Shown: positions 26,729 to 37,498 of the stretch, piece by piece | How the letters are laid out: each line of letters starts with the position of its first letter | How positions within the stretch are numbered: position 1 is the stretch's first letter | From: an uncultured Clostridia bacterium | GTDB taxonomy: Bacteria; Bacillota; Clostridia; TANB77; CAG-508 | DNA length: 64,000 bases | Assembly: GCA_934120675.1 (NCBI GenBank) | Contig: CAKOUU010000006.1 | Span: forward strand, 23,549-87,548 | Reading direction: 5' to 3' | Position numbers and translations under genes: made by a program | The notes under the pieces: model-generated | Told to the model about the DNA's origin: nothing | The model's database searches: none | Seen by the model: only the letters and a program-made list of their open reading frames with translations

Positions 26729-26892
26729 ATTTACATTCTACTATATTTAAATAACTACTTAAGGATTTAATTTCAATAGTGATTTCAGCGGTAGTATTTA
26801 TATTCTACTATACTTAAATAACTACGCAATAGTATTACAGATTGGAATAATGCAACTTCTAAATTTATATTCTACTATATTTAAATAACTGC
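26729..26892 (-). CRISPR. Leader-distal CRISPR segment: 3 repeats, 2 spacers
   Basis: Repeats lie at 26729-26758, 26796-26825 and 26863-26892 and match the main-array repeat with one change each (TTACAT, TATACT and ACTGC variants). The spacers at 26759-26795 and 26826-26862 are both 37 nt. The segment is separated from the main array only by the 2,919-bp insert, so it is the old end of the same array. The stop codon of the inserted frame (TAA, 26883-26881) lies inside the third repeat. Confidence 0.92.
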
Positions 26893-29811
26893 TTCGATTA
26901 TACTTCTATAGTGTTTTCTTATTTTTCCTTCTGGTCTTTCTATCTCATTCCAATTTATACTTTCTCCTTGAGTATTGACATTTTCTTTTGTTGGAAGATT
27001 TATTTTTGTTTTTACATCTTCTTTAGTTGGTAAATTATATTCTTTTAAATTCTTACCTATTCCTTGTTTTTGATAGTTGTTTTCTACAAATTGTTGCCAA
27101 TCTTTAATTGGTAATGCATACTTTTGTTTACCTTTTTTCAAATTAAAAGAACTTGTATTATTTTCAGCCTCTGTTTTAGTCTTGTTTGAATTTATAAGGT
27201 CAACTATTCTTTGAACAAACTCTTTATTTGCCTTCTTTCTGTCACCTAAATCATCTAAATCATATTTATTATATATATTATCATATATTTTTTCTATATC
27301 TTTTGACGTTGTTTTTAGTATTGTATCATTAGGAATCACAACATTTTCTCCATCTATGCCTTCACCTGTTATTTTTCCTGTAAAAAAGTTCACTTCTGGT
27401 GCATCTAAATAATGATGGTCTTTTTCATAATTAAAAAAGAAATCAGCACCATCATCAGACAAATCAAAAACTGAGGCTCCATTTGTCACATATCCTTCGT
27501 CTAATGCAATTTCCCTCTTTATATTAAGATTTTCTTCATTAGACATGTTATTATATTCTTCTTGAGTAACACCATATTTCTCTAATAATGGATTTTTTTC
27601 TATATAATTATCGTTTTTATCATAAAAACTTTCATAATTATCATTTATTAAATCCTCAACCTGCTCTTCCCACATTGAAACACCCGATTTATGTTCTTTT
27701 CCCTTAAATTCACCTTTTTTATCGAATCTATAATATATATTATGTTCTTCTTGATTTTTATCTATATATTTTGCTTTTCTATCCGAATTAATTTTTATTG
27801 AATTATTTTCGTTTTTTTGCATAGAATATTTTTGTAATGGTTTTTTATTGACATTTTGTTTTGTTGATGATAAACTATTAATAGGTAAGTCGTTTGAACT
27901 TCCAATTATAGCTGAACTCTTTTTGGAGTTGGAAGCTAAGGGAAGCAAATCACTACCTATTTTTTTTATGTTTGTGATATCATATAAATATTTTTTACCA
28001 TTAGCATCATTTCTTATTACAATAGTTCCACTATATATTTGTTCTTTTCCTTTATGGTCAAATGAAAATTTTGTATCATATTTATAAAATCCATATTTTG
28101 CATCGATATTATGTTTTATTTTTTGATTTTTTTCATAAATTCTATTTGATGCATTTTCAATTATTTCTTTTAAACCGCTACTTGCCCTTCCTTTTGCTAA
28201 TTTATTAGGTAAAGGTAAGTTTTGACTTGATTTTGAAAAGGCATATTCAGATGGTAAATCTTTTCCTAAATAAACTTTTTGACCACTTTCAATTATATTA
28301 GCATATTCATTTATATTCTCTTCTAAATAATCTTTAATTGTATTATTTATTGATTTCTGCTTGTTATTTTCAAATATATCGTCATCTATTTTTACTCTAT
28401 TAAAACTCCCGTCTTCATTATATATAACAGAATATTTCAAATTACTATCATTTTTACTAAATTCTTGATTATAAGCTGTTTCAAATTTATTTTTTATATC
28501 AGTCCAAAATAATTTTTCATTTTTGCCACCAGTAAATTTATTCAATTTATCAATTACCCAGTTATATATTTTCTTTGCAACAGATTGATTTTGATTAACA
28601 AGTCTATTTACATATTCTTGACTTCCTAGTTCTCTCTGTAAAATACTCATAGTTGCCTTTTCATCAACTATTTTATTGAAATTTTCATCTGATATTTGTA
28701 TATTATCATTTTCATATGCCTGTTTATATGTATTTTCTAGTGATTTTCTTGCACTTTCCCAATTTTCTTTTCTACTAGCATCTTTCAATATCATATTTTG
28801 TACTTCATTCAAATCTAAATCATGTCCTAACTCATGTATTGCAAGTTCTTGAACCCTTGTCTTAGTATCTTGTGCTTTAGGATTAAATACAACCTCTCTT
28901 CCTGATATGTTACCTTGCTCATCATATGTTGGTTTCCAAACAGAAAAAGCATCATTATTATTTTGAAAAGTATTCTCATCAAAATAAGCATTAATTTTTC
29001 TTCTATCAAACATTTGCTTTATTTCTTTTAAATCTTCATTTTGATAATCTATGTTATATTGTTTTGCACTTTCATTAAAATCTTTTGTGTTTGTTTTATT
29101 CGTGGTATTATTTTCTTTCAGATTAGATTTTGAAGTATTTTCATCTTGTATTGGTATAATTTGTTGGTCTTTGGTTTTAAATTGATTTTTAGTTGGTAAA
29201 TTAAAAGAACTAGATTTTTCTAGTCCTTGATTATTTTTCTCAAGTGTTGAATTGCTTGATGTTCTGTCATTATATTCTTGTACTCTATTAAATAGTCTAT
29301 CATTTGTTGCTGCTGTTCTTTCGTTTCCAAGTTGGTTCCTATTATCATCCATGCTTCCTTTGAAAAATTCAGTTCTCTCATTAGATTCATTAATTTCTGT
29401 TCTGTTTTTGTTATTTTCATTGTAATTATTCTCCCACTTTTTAATACTTTGTTTATCTGCCTTGTTAATTCCTATATTATTCCAGCTTTCAACAAATTTG
29501 ACTGGTACTTCTTTTATTCCAAGCTCTTTTGCTATTTGTAATCTATGATTTCCATTTTCTATTTCAATACTACCATCTTTGTTTTTGAATAATTCTATCG
29601 GATTTTTTATTCCATTTTCTTGTATATCTTTTTTCAAGTTTTCCATTTGTTGTTTATCTCTATATCCGCCATATGTTTTTAATTTAAAAATTTCTTCTGT
29701 TGGAACATTTTTAACTTCTCCTAAGGCAATATTATTATACAATGTTTTTTGATTATTTGCAATATTATTTATTTGCTTTTTATTTCCATTTTGAGCATTT
29801 TTATTTTCAAT
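26893..29811 (-). pseudogene. 2,919-bp spacer-like insert: internal fragment of a phage/ICE polyvalent protein gene
   Basis: The insert is bounded exactly by CRISPR repeats (26863-26892 and 29812-29841). It is one uninterrupted minus-strand frame of 973 codons. The stops that bound it, TAG upstream and TAA downstream, both lie in the flanking repeats. It has no convincing start (a TTG at 29742 is possible). Counting from that TTG, residues 1-85 look like a ParB/sulfiredoxin-type domain (ENGNHRLQIA), then an Asn-rich linker, then a zincin (IHELGHDLDL, HExxH at 303-307). Further globular segments are joined by NLPTK repeats, and the C-terminus is RPEGKIRKHYRSIIE. The architecture matches large polyvalent proteins of phages and conjugative elements. 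Confidence 0.8.
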
Positions 29812-31542
29812 ATTTATATTCTACTATATTTAAATAACTACATGTTCCTTTCATTTAATTATTCTTAACTCTAAATCATTTATATTCTACTATATTTAAA
29901 TAACTACGGAAACAATGCTTATGCAAGCAACCCTATGTGGTATAAAGAATTTATATTCTACTATATTTAAATAACTACATGTTAGAACTGATGGAAGGTA
30001 CATATTCAAACAAATTTATATTCTACTATATTTAAATAACTACTTCATTTACATTATCATTTACATTATTTATATTCTACTATATTTAAATAACTACTTG
30101 ATAATTACTAGAATTATACATTCCAACTTTATTATTTATATTCTACTATATTTAAATAACTACCACTTGCAGGAAATTTACTTGTTACCATAACATAATT
30201 TATATTCTACTATATTTAAATAACTACGATTTAAGCAAAACTAACAATTCGATAACAGTTTCGGAATTTATATTCTACTATATTTAAATAACTACAATTA
30301 CCTGAACTAGTTCAAGAAAATGATTATAAATTATTTATATTCTACTATATTTAAATAACTACTTTTAATAGATATGGAACATTAGATTTATATTTAGAAT
30401 TTATATTCTACTATATTTAAATAACTACCTGGTGTTAAATGTAATTATGTTGCTTTGATGTATATTTAATTCTACTATATTTAAATAACTACATTGATAT
30501 CTTTTCCAATTGTGATTCTTGCACCCCAATTTATATTCTACTATATTTAAATAACTACCTAATCTTCCACTCAATGTTTTGGGAATGTTAAAGTATATTT
30601 ATATTCTACTATATTTAAATAACTACAGATTTTATGATAGAAGAAAATTACGCACAAGGTTAATTTATATTCTACTATATTTAAATAACTACCCAAGTGG
30701 TATTCTATCTCCTTCTAAAACTTTAAGATTTATATTCTACTATATTTAAATAACTACATATTTTCTTTTATTTCTGTATATTCTAAATTTTCATTTATAT
30801 TCTACTATATTTAAATAACTACGCAGATATTGCACCAAAATTAAAAATGAGTGTCGAATTTATATTCTACTATATTTAAATAACTACCAAAAGAAAGTTA
30901 TATGGCTAATTGCTATAAAGTATTTATATTCTACTATATTTAAATAACTACACCTTCTTTATTTATAAAAATCTATATAATAAAGAAATTTATATTCTAC
31001 TATATTTAAATAACTACCGTATAATTTAGTATCTTGTCCAAAATCTTCTTGATAAATTTATATTCTACTATATTTAAATAACTACACTGTACTTACACTT
31101 CTTAATTGTTCCTCTATTACATTTATATTCTACTATATTTAAATAACTACATAAACTATTAATTATAGTAATATCTTCTACATCATTTATATTCTACTAT
31201 ATTTAAATAACTACCTTGATAAATTTGCTCTTGAAGAGGATTTTATTGAAAAATTTATATTCTACTATATTTAAATAACTACCTCCTGTTTCTTCATTAA
31301 CAAGAGGTTCTTTCATATTTATATTCTACTATATTTAAATAACTACGGCAAAACAGTAGCAGTATATGAGAGAACACAAGCATTTATATTCTACTATATT
31401 TAAATAACTACAAGGAGAGTGTAAGATTATGATAAAATCAAGTAAATTTATATTCTACTATATTTAAATAACTACAGAATCCAACTCTATATTTTCATAA
31501 CTTAAAATTTGAATTTATATTCTACTATATTTAAATAACTAC
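29812..31542 (-). CRISPR. Main CRISPR array, 27 repeats, type I-B
   Basis: The 30-bp repeat reads on the minus strand from GTAGTTATTTAAATATAG to a 3' end AATATAAAT. The first copy is 29812-29841 and the last, leader-proximal one is 31513-31542. The 26 spacers are 34-41 nt, except one of 24 nt (30044-30067). One repeat (30463-30492) is altered near its 3' end. Orientation is set by the cas operon, the leader at 31543-31721 and the degenerate repeats at the low-coordinate end. Cas6 would cut inside the repeat and leave an 8-nt tag, probably ATATAAAT (inferred from type I-B). Spacers look coding and phage-like; none was matched. Confidence 0.97.
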
Positions 31543-31721
31543 AGGTAAAAAAATGTGCCTTACTACACGCCAACTCTAATGATATAATCTGTCTATCTAT
31601 ACACATATTACCACGGAAAAAACAAAAATGAAATATCAATTTAATTAAAACTTTATATTTCAATAAATTTCCTATCTGTCGTTAACCATATATTTCAGCC
31701 ACATTTCACATCGACAGATAT
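31543..31721 (-). promoter_or_regulatory. CRISPR leader
   Basis: This 179-bp AT-rich interval lies between the first repeat and the cas2 stop. It contains the inverted repeat TATCTGTCG (31673-31681) / CGACAGATA (31712-31720), which may end the cas transcript or bind a protein during adaptation. No coding frame is present. Confidence 0.7.
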
Positions 31722-32006
31722 TTATAAAAAATTATCTGTCACATCATCCTCAATCTTTCCCCAAAACTCCTTTTCTAACCACCTTTGACTTCTGCTCTTA
31801 AAGAAAATAACACTATCCTTATCCTCTCTAATCCATCTATTTAATTCAGACTTTAACTTTAATGCTTGAGACTCTAATAATTCGCCTTCAAATACTGAAT
31901 TTTGAATATGTACCAAATATTTTTTGCATGTTTTAAACACTCTTCTTAGGACTCTTTGTCCTTCTTTATCCTCTAAATTAATATCATACACTAAAATAAC
32001 ATACAT
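31722..32006 (-). CDS. cas2: CRISPR endoribonuclease/adaptation protein Cas2
   Basis: The 94-residue protein starts MYVILVYDINLED, with the conserved Asp at the end of strand 1, and contains RRVFKTCKKYLVHIQNSVFEG. With Cas1 it forms the spacer-integration complex. I start it at ATG 32006, one base past the cas1 stop and after GGTGGTAAT. A longer frame upstream overlaps cas1 and lacks the Cas2 pattern. Confidence 0.95.
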   Translation of the reverse strand: MYVILVYDINLEDKEGQRVLRRVFKTCKKYLVHIQNSVFEGELLESQALKLKSELNRWIREDKDSVIFFKSRSQRWLEKEFWGKIEDDVTDNFL

Positions 32007-32007
32007 A

Positions 32008-33000
32008 TTACCACCACATTTTAAACCCTTCATACTTTTCATCTTCTAATAAATGTTTGATTAGCTTATAAACTTCTAATCTCATTAAATACTCATAACT
32101 AACTTCTCTGCCCAATTTTTTATGTTTAATTTTTGTTTGTAGCCTTAAATCAATTTCTCTTGTAATCTCTTTTCTTGCCTTATCTTTTATATATGTAAAA
32201 TTCAATCCATCTTCAAAATCCTTTTCCGTTATCTGTTTTTTATTTAACATTGAAAAAATCAGTCTATCCGCTATGATTGGTTTAAAGATTTCGGAAATAT
32301 CTAAGCATAAAGAAAATCTTCTTTCTGATGGTTCATGTAAATAACTTATAGTTGGATTTAATTGTGTCTTATAAATTTCACTTAATACTCTTGTATATAT
32401 AATTGTATTGACATATGAAATTAGCGAATTTATTGCATTATCAGGTGGATTTTTTACTCTTTTTTCAAATGCTATATCTTGATTTATTATTATATTCCAT
32501 GTATCATAATATACTTTTCTTATATTTCCTTCTATTCCCATCAATTCTGGTACATCTTTACACAAATTTATCTGTTTTCTTAAATAGTCTATTTCTTCCA
32601 TATATTTCTTTAAGTCTTTTCCTCTATTATTGTAATATGTTAAATTTCTGTAAATATTGTATGATGCAGCTTCTATAAATGCTTTTGCAATGTTTAATCT
32701 TTTTTCTTTGTCCTTGTAATGTTCAACTTGTTTTATAAGCAATTTTCCTGAAACAAGTGATTCTTTTGGATAATATGTTCCTGTATAAAATCCATAATAA
32801 TTAAAAAAGTGTATATTTACTCCATATGATGATAAAAAGTTTAATAAACTTGTATTAAAATCTAATTCTGTCATTACATATATATCGTCAACTCTTTCTA
32901 CTGGTATTGATTTCTTTGTATTATCTTTGTATACAATTTCTAAAGTGTTGTCTTTTCTTTGTAGTCTCCCGCTTCTATATAAATAATAAGATTGTTTCAT
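32008..33000 (-). CDS. cas1: CRISPR integrase Cas1
   Basis: The 330-residue protein integrates new spacers at the leader end. Motifs include RLQRKDNTL, the metal ligand Glu in MGIEGNIRK, His in YLHEPSERRFSLCLD, and the acidic segment SEIFKPIIADR. The start is ATG 33000 with AGGAGGAAGAC upstream; ten extra N-terminal codons in the open frame lie within the end of cas4. It is immediately followed by cas2. Confidence 0.95.
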   Translation of the reverse strand: MKQSYYLYRSGRLQRKDNTLEIVYKDNTKKSIPVERVDDIYVMTELDFNTSLLNFLSSYGVNIHFFNYYGFYTGTYYPKESLVSGKLLIKQVEHYKDKEKRLNIAKAFIEAASYNIYRNLTYYNNRGKDLKKYMEEIDYLRKQINLCKDVPELMGIEGNIRKVYYDTWNIIINQDIAFEKRVKNPPDNAINSLISYVNTIIYTRVLSEIYKTQLNPTISYLHEPSERRFSLCLDISEIFKPIIADRLIFSMLNKKQITEKDFEDGLNFTYIKDKARKEITREIDLRLQTKIKHKKLGREVSYEYLMRLEVYKLIKHLLEDEKYEGFKMWW

Positions 33001-33010
33001 GTCTTCCTCC

Positions 33011-33499
33011 TTATACATAACATAAATCATAATATGAACATTTAGTACATATCTTTGAATTAATTGTTTTGGGTGGTTTATCCATTTCTACTATTTCTTG
33101 TATGTTTTTTATTACATTATCTAATATTTTATTATCTTCATCTTCTAATATTATTTCTTTTGATTCCCTTAAAAGAGGAAAGTCTATTTTTGCTTGTATA
33201 TTTTTTACACCTTTGTTTTCTAAATAATACATATAATATTTTATTTGCCATATTCCAGCATCTTCAATTGATTTCGTCTTTTTAACTTCATGTAGTACTG
33301 CTCCATTTTTTATAAAGTCTATATTTATTGTATTGTCAATTAGAATTTGTTTCTTTTCTTTGCTATATGTTGTTTCATCAATTATTTTTCCTATTTCTAC
33401 TAATTCACTATTTTGTTCCATATTGATTTGATTGTCAAAATACCATAATCTTCTATGACATATAAAGTAATAGTATATCATTATTCCTGTAACATTCAT
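33011..33499 (-). CDS. cas4: CRISPR adaptation nuclease Cas4
   Basis: The 162-residue protein has four iron-sulfur Cys ligands: Cys14 in ICHRRLW and Cys151, Cys154 and Cys160 in CTKCSYYDLC. It has a RecB-type nuclease core with HEVKKTKS. It trims prespacers and selects PAM-proximal ends for Cas1-Cas2. It overlaps or abuts cas1 in the operon. Confidence 0.93.
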   Translation of the reverse strand: MNVTGIMIYYYFICHRRLWYFDNQINMEQNSELVEIGKIIDETTYSKEKKQILIDNTINIDFIKNGAVLHEVKKTKSIEDAGIWQIKYYMYYLENKGVKNIQAKIDFPLLRESKEIILEDEDNKILDNVIKNIQEIVEMDKPPKTINSKICTKCSYYDLCYV

Positions 33500-33613
33500 T
33501 ACATCATCTCTTTCTACACAAATTTATTTATTTGATTTACAAATTCTTAAATATACTTGTTGCAAGCCACATTTTTATTACACTATGAAATAATCTGTGA
33601 CTTGCAACATATC

Positions 33614-35806
33614 TTACAATTCTCTTGAACTTATTGAATATTCTTCATCATTTTCCAAAAGTAAACCAATTTCTTTATCATATTTTGTATCAATAATATA
33701 TTTTCCTTTAATGTATGGACATTCTGTTATGACATTTCCTAATTTCCATTTGTTAGAACTATTAATTGATATAAATAGTTTATCTATTCTTCGTTTTAAC
33801 TCATATTTTTTCTTTTTGTCTGACTCCTTTGAATATTCTTCAAATAAATTTAGATTATCATCATAAATAATTTTAGGAATAACATCAATATTATCAATAT
33901 TTCTCAATATTTTTTGTGCATCCTTTTTACTTGTATCATAATCAATAATGTTATCTAGTACTCGAAACGCATCATTGAAATTTTTGTAAAACTCAGTATT
34001 TTGTAGCATTTCTTTTGAATATAATTTATCAACTAAAGCTATTTTTGTTTTTTCTTCTAAAATTTGTCCGCTATGCTCTTGCAATAAATCAATACTTTTT
34101 TGATATATTTCTTTATCATATATGTATCCAACACCACTTGTTTCTTTTATATAAATTTTTACATTTGACTCTTTTCCTTTATATTCTCTACTTCTATAGC
34201 ATCTTCCAAATCTTTGAAATAAACTGTCTAGTGTGGACATTTCTGTATATAGCATATCAAAGTCTATGTCTAATGAAGCCTCTACTATTTGTGTTGTTAT
34301 CCATATTCCTGATTCAGCTTTTTGTTTTGAAAATTCTTTTATGCTTCTTTCTTTTTCACTTCTATCTTCTTGTTCAAATCTTGAATGTAATAAATTTACT
34401 TTTTCTACTCCATAATTTTTTAATGCTTTATATAATTCTATTGCTTTGTTTATTGTGTTTACTATTATTAATACTTTTTTATTTTTTGCTTTTTCTTTTA
34501 TTTCTTCTATTTCTTCATTAATTGATTTATCTATTATTTCAAATTTATGTCTTTTTGTATCTTTTATAAATTCATTATATTCAAATTTTATTCCCATTAC
34601 TTGTAGTTTTTCTCTGTATATTCTAGGAAGTGTTGCTGTTATTACCATAAATTTTCCATCTAAGTTGTTTATCATTTGAAGTCCTTTTAATAGTACCGCT
34701 ACTATTTCTGGTGAATATGCTTGTATCTCATCTATTACGACTTTTGAGTAACTTAGAGTTGCATATATTTTTTCATATCCTCTGTACTTAAATACAAATG
34801 GAAAGATTTGGTCTATTGTACATGTTGTGATTTTTTCATACAAATTTCTAGCTTGTTGTATTTTATTAAATTCATTTTCTTCATTTTTTTCGTCTAAATA
34901 GTCTAATGCTGTTGAGTGTAATAGTCCAACATGTTTGTATCCTATTGTTTCTTTTATTCTGTCATATATTGCATTTATGCTTATTCTTAAAGGTAGTGTG
35001 AAAAATGTTTTGTCATTTTTGCTCCATAAAAGTGCTCCTTCTGTTTTTCCCATTCCTGTTGAGCCTATTACTATTACATTTTTGTCTTGATTTTTTTCTG
35101 CAAATTGTTGTAAATCGTTTTCTTTGAAGTTTTGCTTTTTCATAAATTCTTCTACAAAATCTGCTATTTCTTCTTTTGTTTCGTCTTCTACTGTTATCCA
35201 TGCTGAACTACAATAGTCTAGTCTATGTAATAGTCCTTTCATTAGGCAATATTCGTTATATAACTCATCTCCTTCTGTTATTCTCGCTTGTCCTTCTACC
35301 ATTCCTAAATAAAATGTACTTAATTTTGGTATTTCAATTTGTAATTCTTTTTCTATTTTTTTGATGTTTGGCTCTATATCTTCTTTTATTATTTCTTCTA
35401 GTAGTTCACTGTTTATGTGTATTTTATTGTCTCTTTCGTGATGATAATAGATTGCTTGATATACTAGTTTTCTTTCTTTTTTTGTCATTTCATATTGTTT
35501 GTATGGCACAAACATTGGAGATATTTGTTCATGTTTTATTTCTTGATTGTTAAATTTTGTTGGTATTAGTTCTTCTCCTATTGCTTCTCTTATTGCATTT
35601 TGAAATCCTGAAAATACTTTTCCTGCATCATGATATTTGCATACTATTTTCATTAGTTGCCAGAATCTTTCTTCTGGCATTTCTATTGATTGTGTTATTT
35701 TTTCTCCATATCCCTTTTTTAATATTTCTAAGTTCTCTAATAGTTTATCTGTGTGTTCTTTTATTGTTTCTATTGGATTTGATTTTGCATAATATTTATA
35801 CTCCAT
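33614..35806 (-). CDS. cas3: CRISPR effector helicase-nuclease Cas3 (HD fused)
   Basis: The 730-residue protein has an N-terminal HD nuclease (His18, His59-Asp60 and Lys63 in CKYHDAGK). A superfamily 2 helicase follows, with Walker A GSTGMGKTEGALLW, a DEIQ box (VVIDEIQAYSPE), and QIVEASLDIDFD and QRFGRCYR for motifs V and VI. It degrades target DNA after Cascade recognition. I start at ATG 35806 (AAAGGATGCCAA upstream), 11 bp inside the end of cas5; the longer open frame would read back into cas5. Confidence 0.95.
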   Translation of the reverse strand: MEYKYYAKSNPIETIKEHTDKLLENLEILKKGYGEKITQSIEMPEERFWQLMKIVCKYHDAGKVFSGFQNAIREAIGEELIPTKFNNQEIKHEQISPMFVPYKQYEMTKKERKLVYQAIYYHHERDNKIHINSELLEEIIKEDIEPNIKKIEKELQIEIPKLSTFYLGMVEGQARITEGDELYNEYCLMKGLLHRLDYCSSAWITVEDETKEEIADFVEEFMKKQNFKENDLQQFAEKNQDKNVIVIGSTGMGKTEGALLWSKNDKTFFTLPLRISINAIYDRIKETIGYKHVGLLHSTALDYLDEKNEENEFNKIQQARNLYEKITTCTIDQIFPFVFKYRGYEKIYATLSYSKVVIDEIQAYSPEIVAVLLKGLQMINNLDGKFMVITATLPRIYREKLQVMGIKFEYNEFIKDTKRHKFEIIDKSINEEIEEIKEKAKNKKVLIIVNTINKAIELYKALKNYGVEKVNLLHSRFEQEDRSEKERSIKEFSKQKAESGIWITTQIVEASLDIDFDMLYTEMSTLDSLFQRFGRCYRSREYKGKESNVKIYIKETSGVGYIYDKEIYQKSIDLLQEHSGQILEEKTKIALVDKLYSKEMLQNTEFYKNFNDAFRVLDNIIDYDTSKKDAQKILRNIDNIDVIPKIIYDDNLNLFEEYSKESDKKKKYELKRRIDKLFISINSSNKWKLGNVITECPYIKGKYIIDTKYDKEIGLLLENDEEYSISSREL

Positions 35807-36461
35807 TTGGCATCCTTTCACTATAAAAATATATATTGTCTCCGTCTTCATCCTGTAATATTTCTTCAATACCTTTATTAGTATATTTTTCTATATATTT
35901 TACATTTACTTTGTTCCATTGTCTTATATCATTTTTTATTTTGTATGTAGTATTTAGTTTGTAATTAATTCCTTCTATTTCGTTATCTATCCATTCCGGT
36001 ACATATGCATTAATTTCTATTTTCGCTTCATCTATTTCTTTTACCTCTTTTAAAACTTTAATTTCGTCTATCCTTACAAGGTCTTCGTTTCTTCCTAGTG
36101 TGAATGTTTCTGTTCCGTTTATTATGTTTTCATATATTTTGTCTATGACGTCATCTTCTGCCTGTACATGTATAATTAAATTGACATTTAGTAATTGATG
36201 TACATTTCTTGGCATTGATGTTACTTTGTCTTTTCCTTTATACATTCTTAAATTTTGATAGTTGCTAAATATTCCTTCATAGTTTCCTTGTATAGAAATG
36301 TTCATTGGAAAGTATTCTCCTGGTTGCGCTTGCAAGATTTTATGGAACATTCCTATTACTGTTGAGTATGGTGGTAATGGATATGTTTCTGCTACTTTTG
36401 TGGCAAATGGCTTTTTATAACATGCTGTTTCTTGGTATAGTTTTAGTTTTAATATTTTCAT
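35796..36461 (-). CDS. cas5: CRISPR Cascade subunit Cas5 (I-B type)
   Basis: The 221-residue RAMP protein has the Cas5 N-terminal signature AETYPLPPYSTVIGMFHKIL and the glycine-containing segment NYEGIFSNYQNLRMYKGK. It holds the 5' tag of the crRNA at the foot of Cascade. RBS AAAGGATTGGTATAA precedes the ATG. It overlaps cas3 by 11 bp, so the two are translationally coupled. Confidence 0.9.
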   Translation of the reverse strand: MKILKLKLYQETACYKKPFATKVAETYPLPPYSTVIGMFHKILQAQPGEYFPMNISIQGNYEGIFSNYQNLRMYKGKDKVTSMPRNVHQLLNVNLIIHVQAEDDVIDKIYENIINGTETFTLGRNEDLVRIDEIKVLKEVKEIDEAKIEINAYVPEWIDNEIEGINYKLNTTYKIKNDIRQWNKVNVKYIEKYTNKGIEEILQDEDGDNIYFYSERMPNGV

Positions 36462-36531
36462 TTATACCAATCCTTTCTTTTATGCTTTGTAATATTTTTT
36501 CATTTCTTCTATGTTGAAAAATTTATTAAGT

Positions 36532-37440
36532 TTATGCTTTATAGTATTCTTCGACTTTTTCTTTTAGATTTTTAAAGATTTCTTCTATGTTTGTTGTTTT
36601 TCCTTCAAATATTTCTTCTATTTCTTTTTCATTTTTGAATGTGTTTTTTACTATTCCTATTTTTGTGTCTTCTGATATTGAGTTTTCTCCTATTGTTAAT
36701 GTTGCTGTGTCTTTTAACATTTCTGTGTCTATACTGAATTGTCCGTCTTTTCCGTTTAGTTTTATTCTTCCTAGGAAAAATGGTGAGTTTATGTCATACA
36801 TTCCTCCTATTACAAATACTGGACTTAAGTTTTCTTCTCTTCCTCTTATTTCTCTGTTTAGGATTTTTACTATGTCTAGCAATTGGTTGATTCTTTTTGC
36901 TTTTTCTTCGTTTGGTAGTTCTATTTCTCCGTCTTTTCCTATTTTTTCTAGGTCTATTGTTATTGTGTATGTGTAGTAACTTAAGTGTTGTTCGATGTTT
37001 GCAAGGTTTGGAAATTCTCCTATTCTGTCTGCTAGTCCTTTATTGTTTAAAAATTCCATATCACTTTTATAGTCTTCTAATGATATTGCATTACTTAGTC
37101 TTACTGCTGCACTTCTTATGTTTGAGCCGTCATTTTTCGCTGTCTTCATGTATCCAAATAAGTCCATTTCTTCTGAATCTTGTATTGTTAATTTGTCATC
37201 AAATTGGATTGTTCCTTTTTCTTTATTTACTACTTGTAAATTCCAATCAAACATTTTATTTCCAAGTCTTACTATGTCATATCTTATTGCTTGTCTTGAT
37301 GCAAATGTGTATACACTTCCGTCTCCTCTTGTTAATTTCTTTAGTTCTGATATATTACCTATTCCTTCTCCGTAGTTTAAACTTTGGCCTTTAAATATTA
37401 TTGTTATTGATAATCCTTTTTTATTTTTTATATTCTCCAT
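36532..37440 (-). CDS. cas7: CRISPR Cascade backbone Cas7 (Cst2/DevR type)
   Basis: The 302-residue protein opens LSITIIFKGQSLNYGEG and contains KLTRGDGSVYTFASRQAIRYD and NIRSAAVRLSNAISLE, typical of the Cst2/DevR Cas7 family. Several copies coat the crRNA spacer. RBS AAGGAAGGAAATAAA. It lies between cas8b and cas5, the standard I-B order. Confidence 0.92.
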   Translation of the reverse strand: MENIKNKKGLSITIIFKGQSLNYGEGIGNISELKKLTRGDGSVYTFASRQAIRYDIVRLGNKMFDWNLQVVNKEKGTIQFDDKLTIQDSEEMDLFGYMKTAKNDGSNIRSAAVRLSNAISLEDYKSDMEFLNNKGLADRIGEFPNLANIEQHLSYYTYTITIDLEKIGKDGEIELPNEEKAKRINQLLDIVKILNREIRGREENLSPVFVIGGMYDINSPFFLGRIKLNGKDGQFSIDTEMLKDTATLTIGENSISEDTKIGIVKNTFKNEKEIEEIFEGKTTNIEEIFKNLKEKVEEYYKA

Positions 37441-37498
37441 TTTATTTCCTTCCTTTCTCTTTTTTGTTCTTCATTGTTATATGATTTTTATTATATTT

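Noticed and set aside
29812..31542. Spacers targeting genes within this window
   Set aside because: No convincing full-length match was seen by eye. Only the partial similarity of the distal spacer 26826-26862 was noted.
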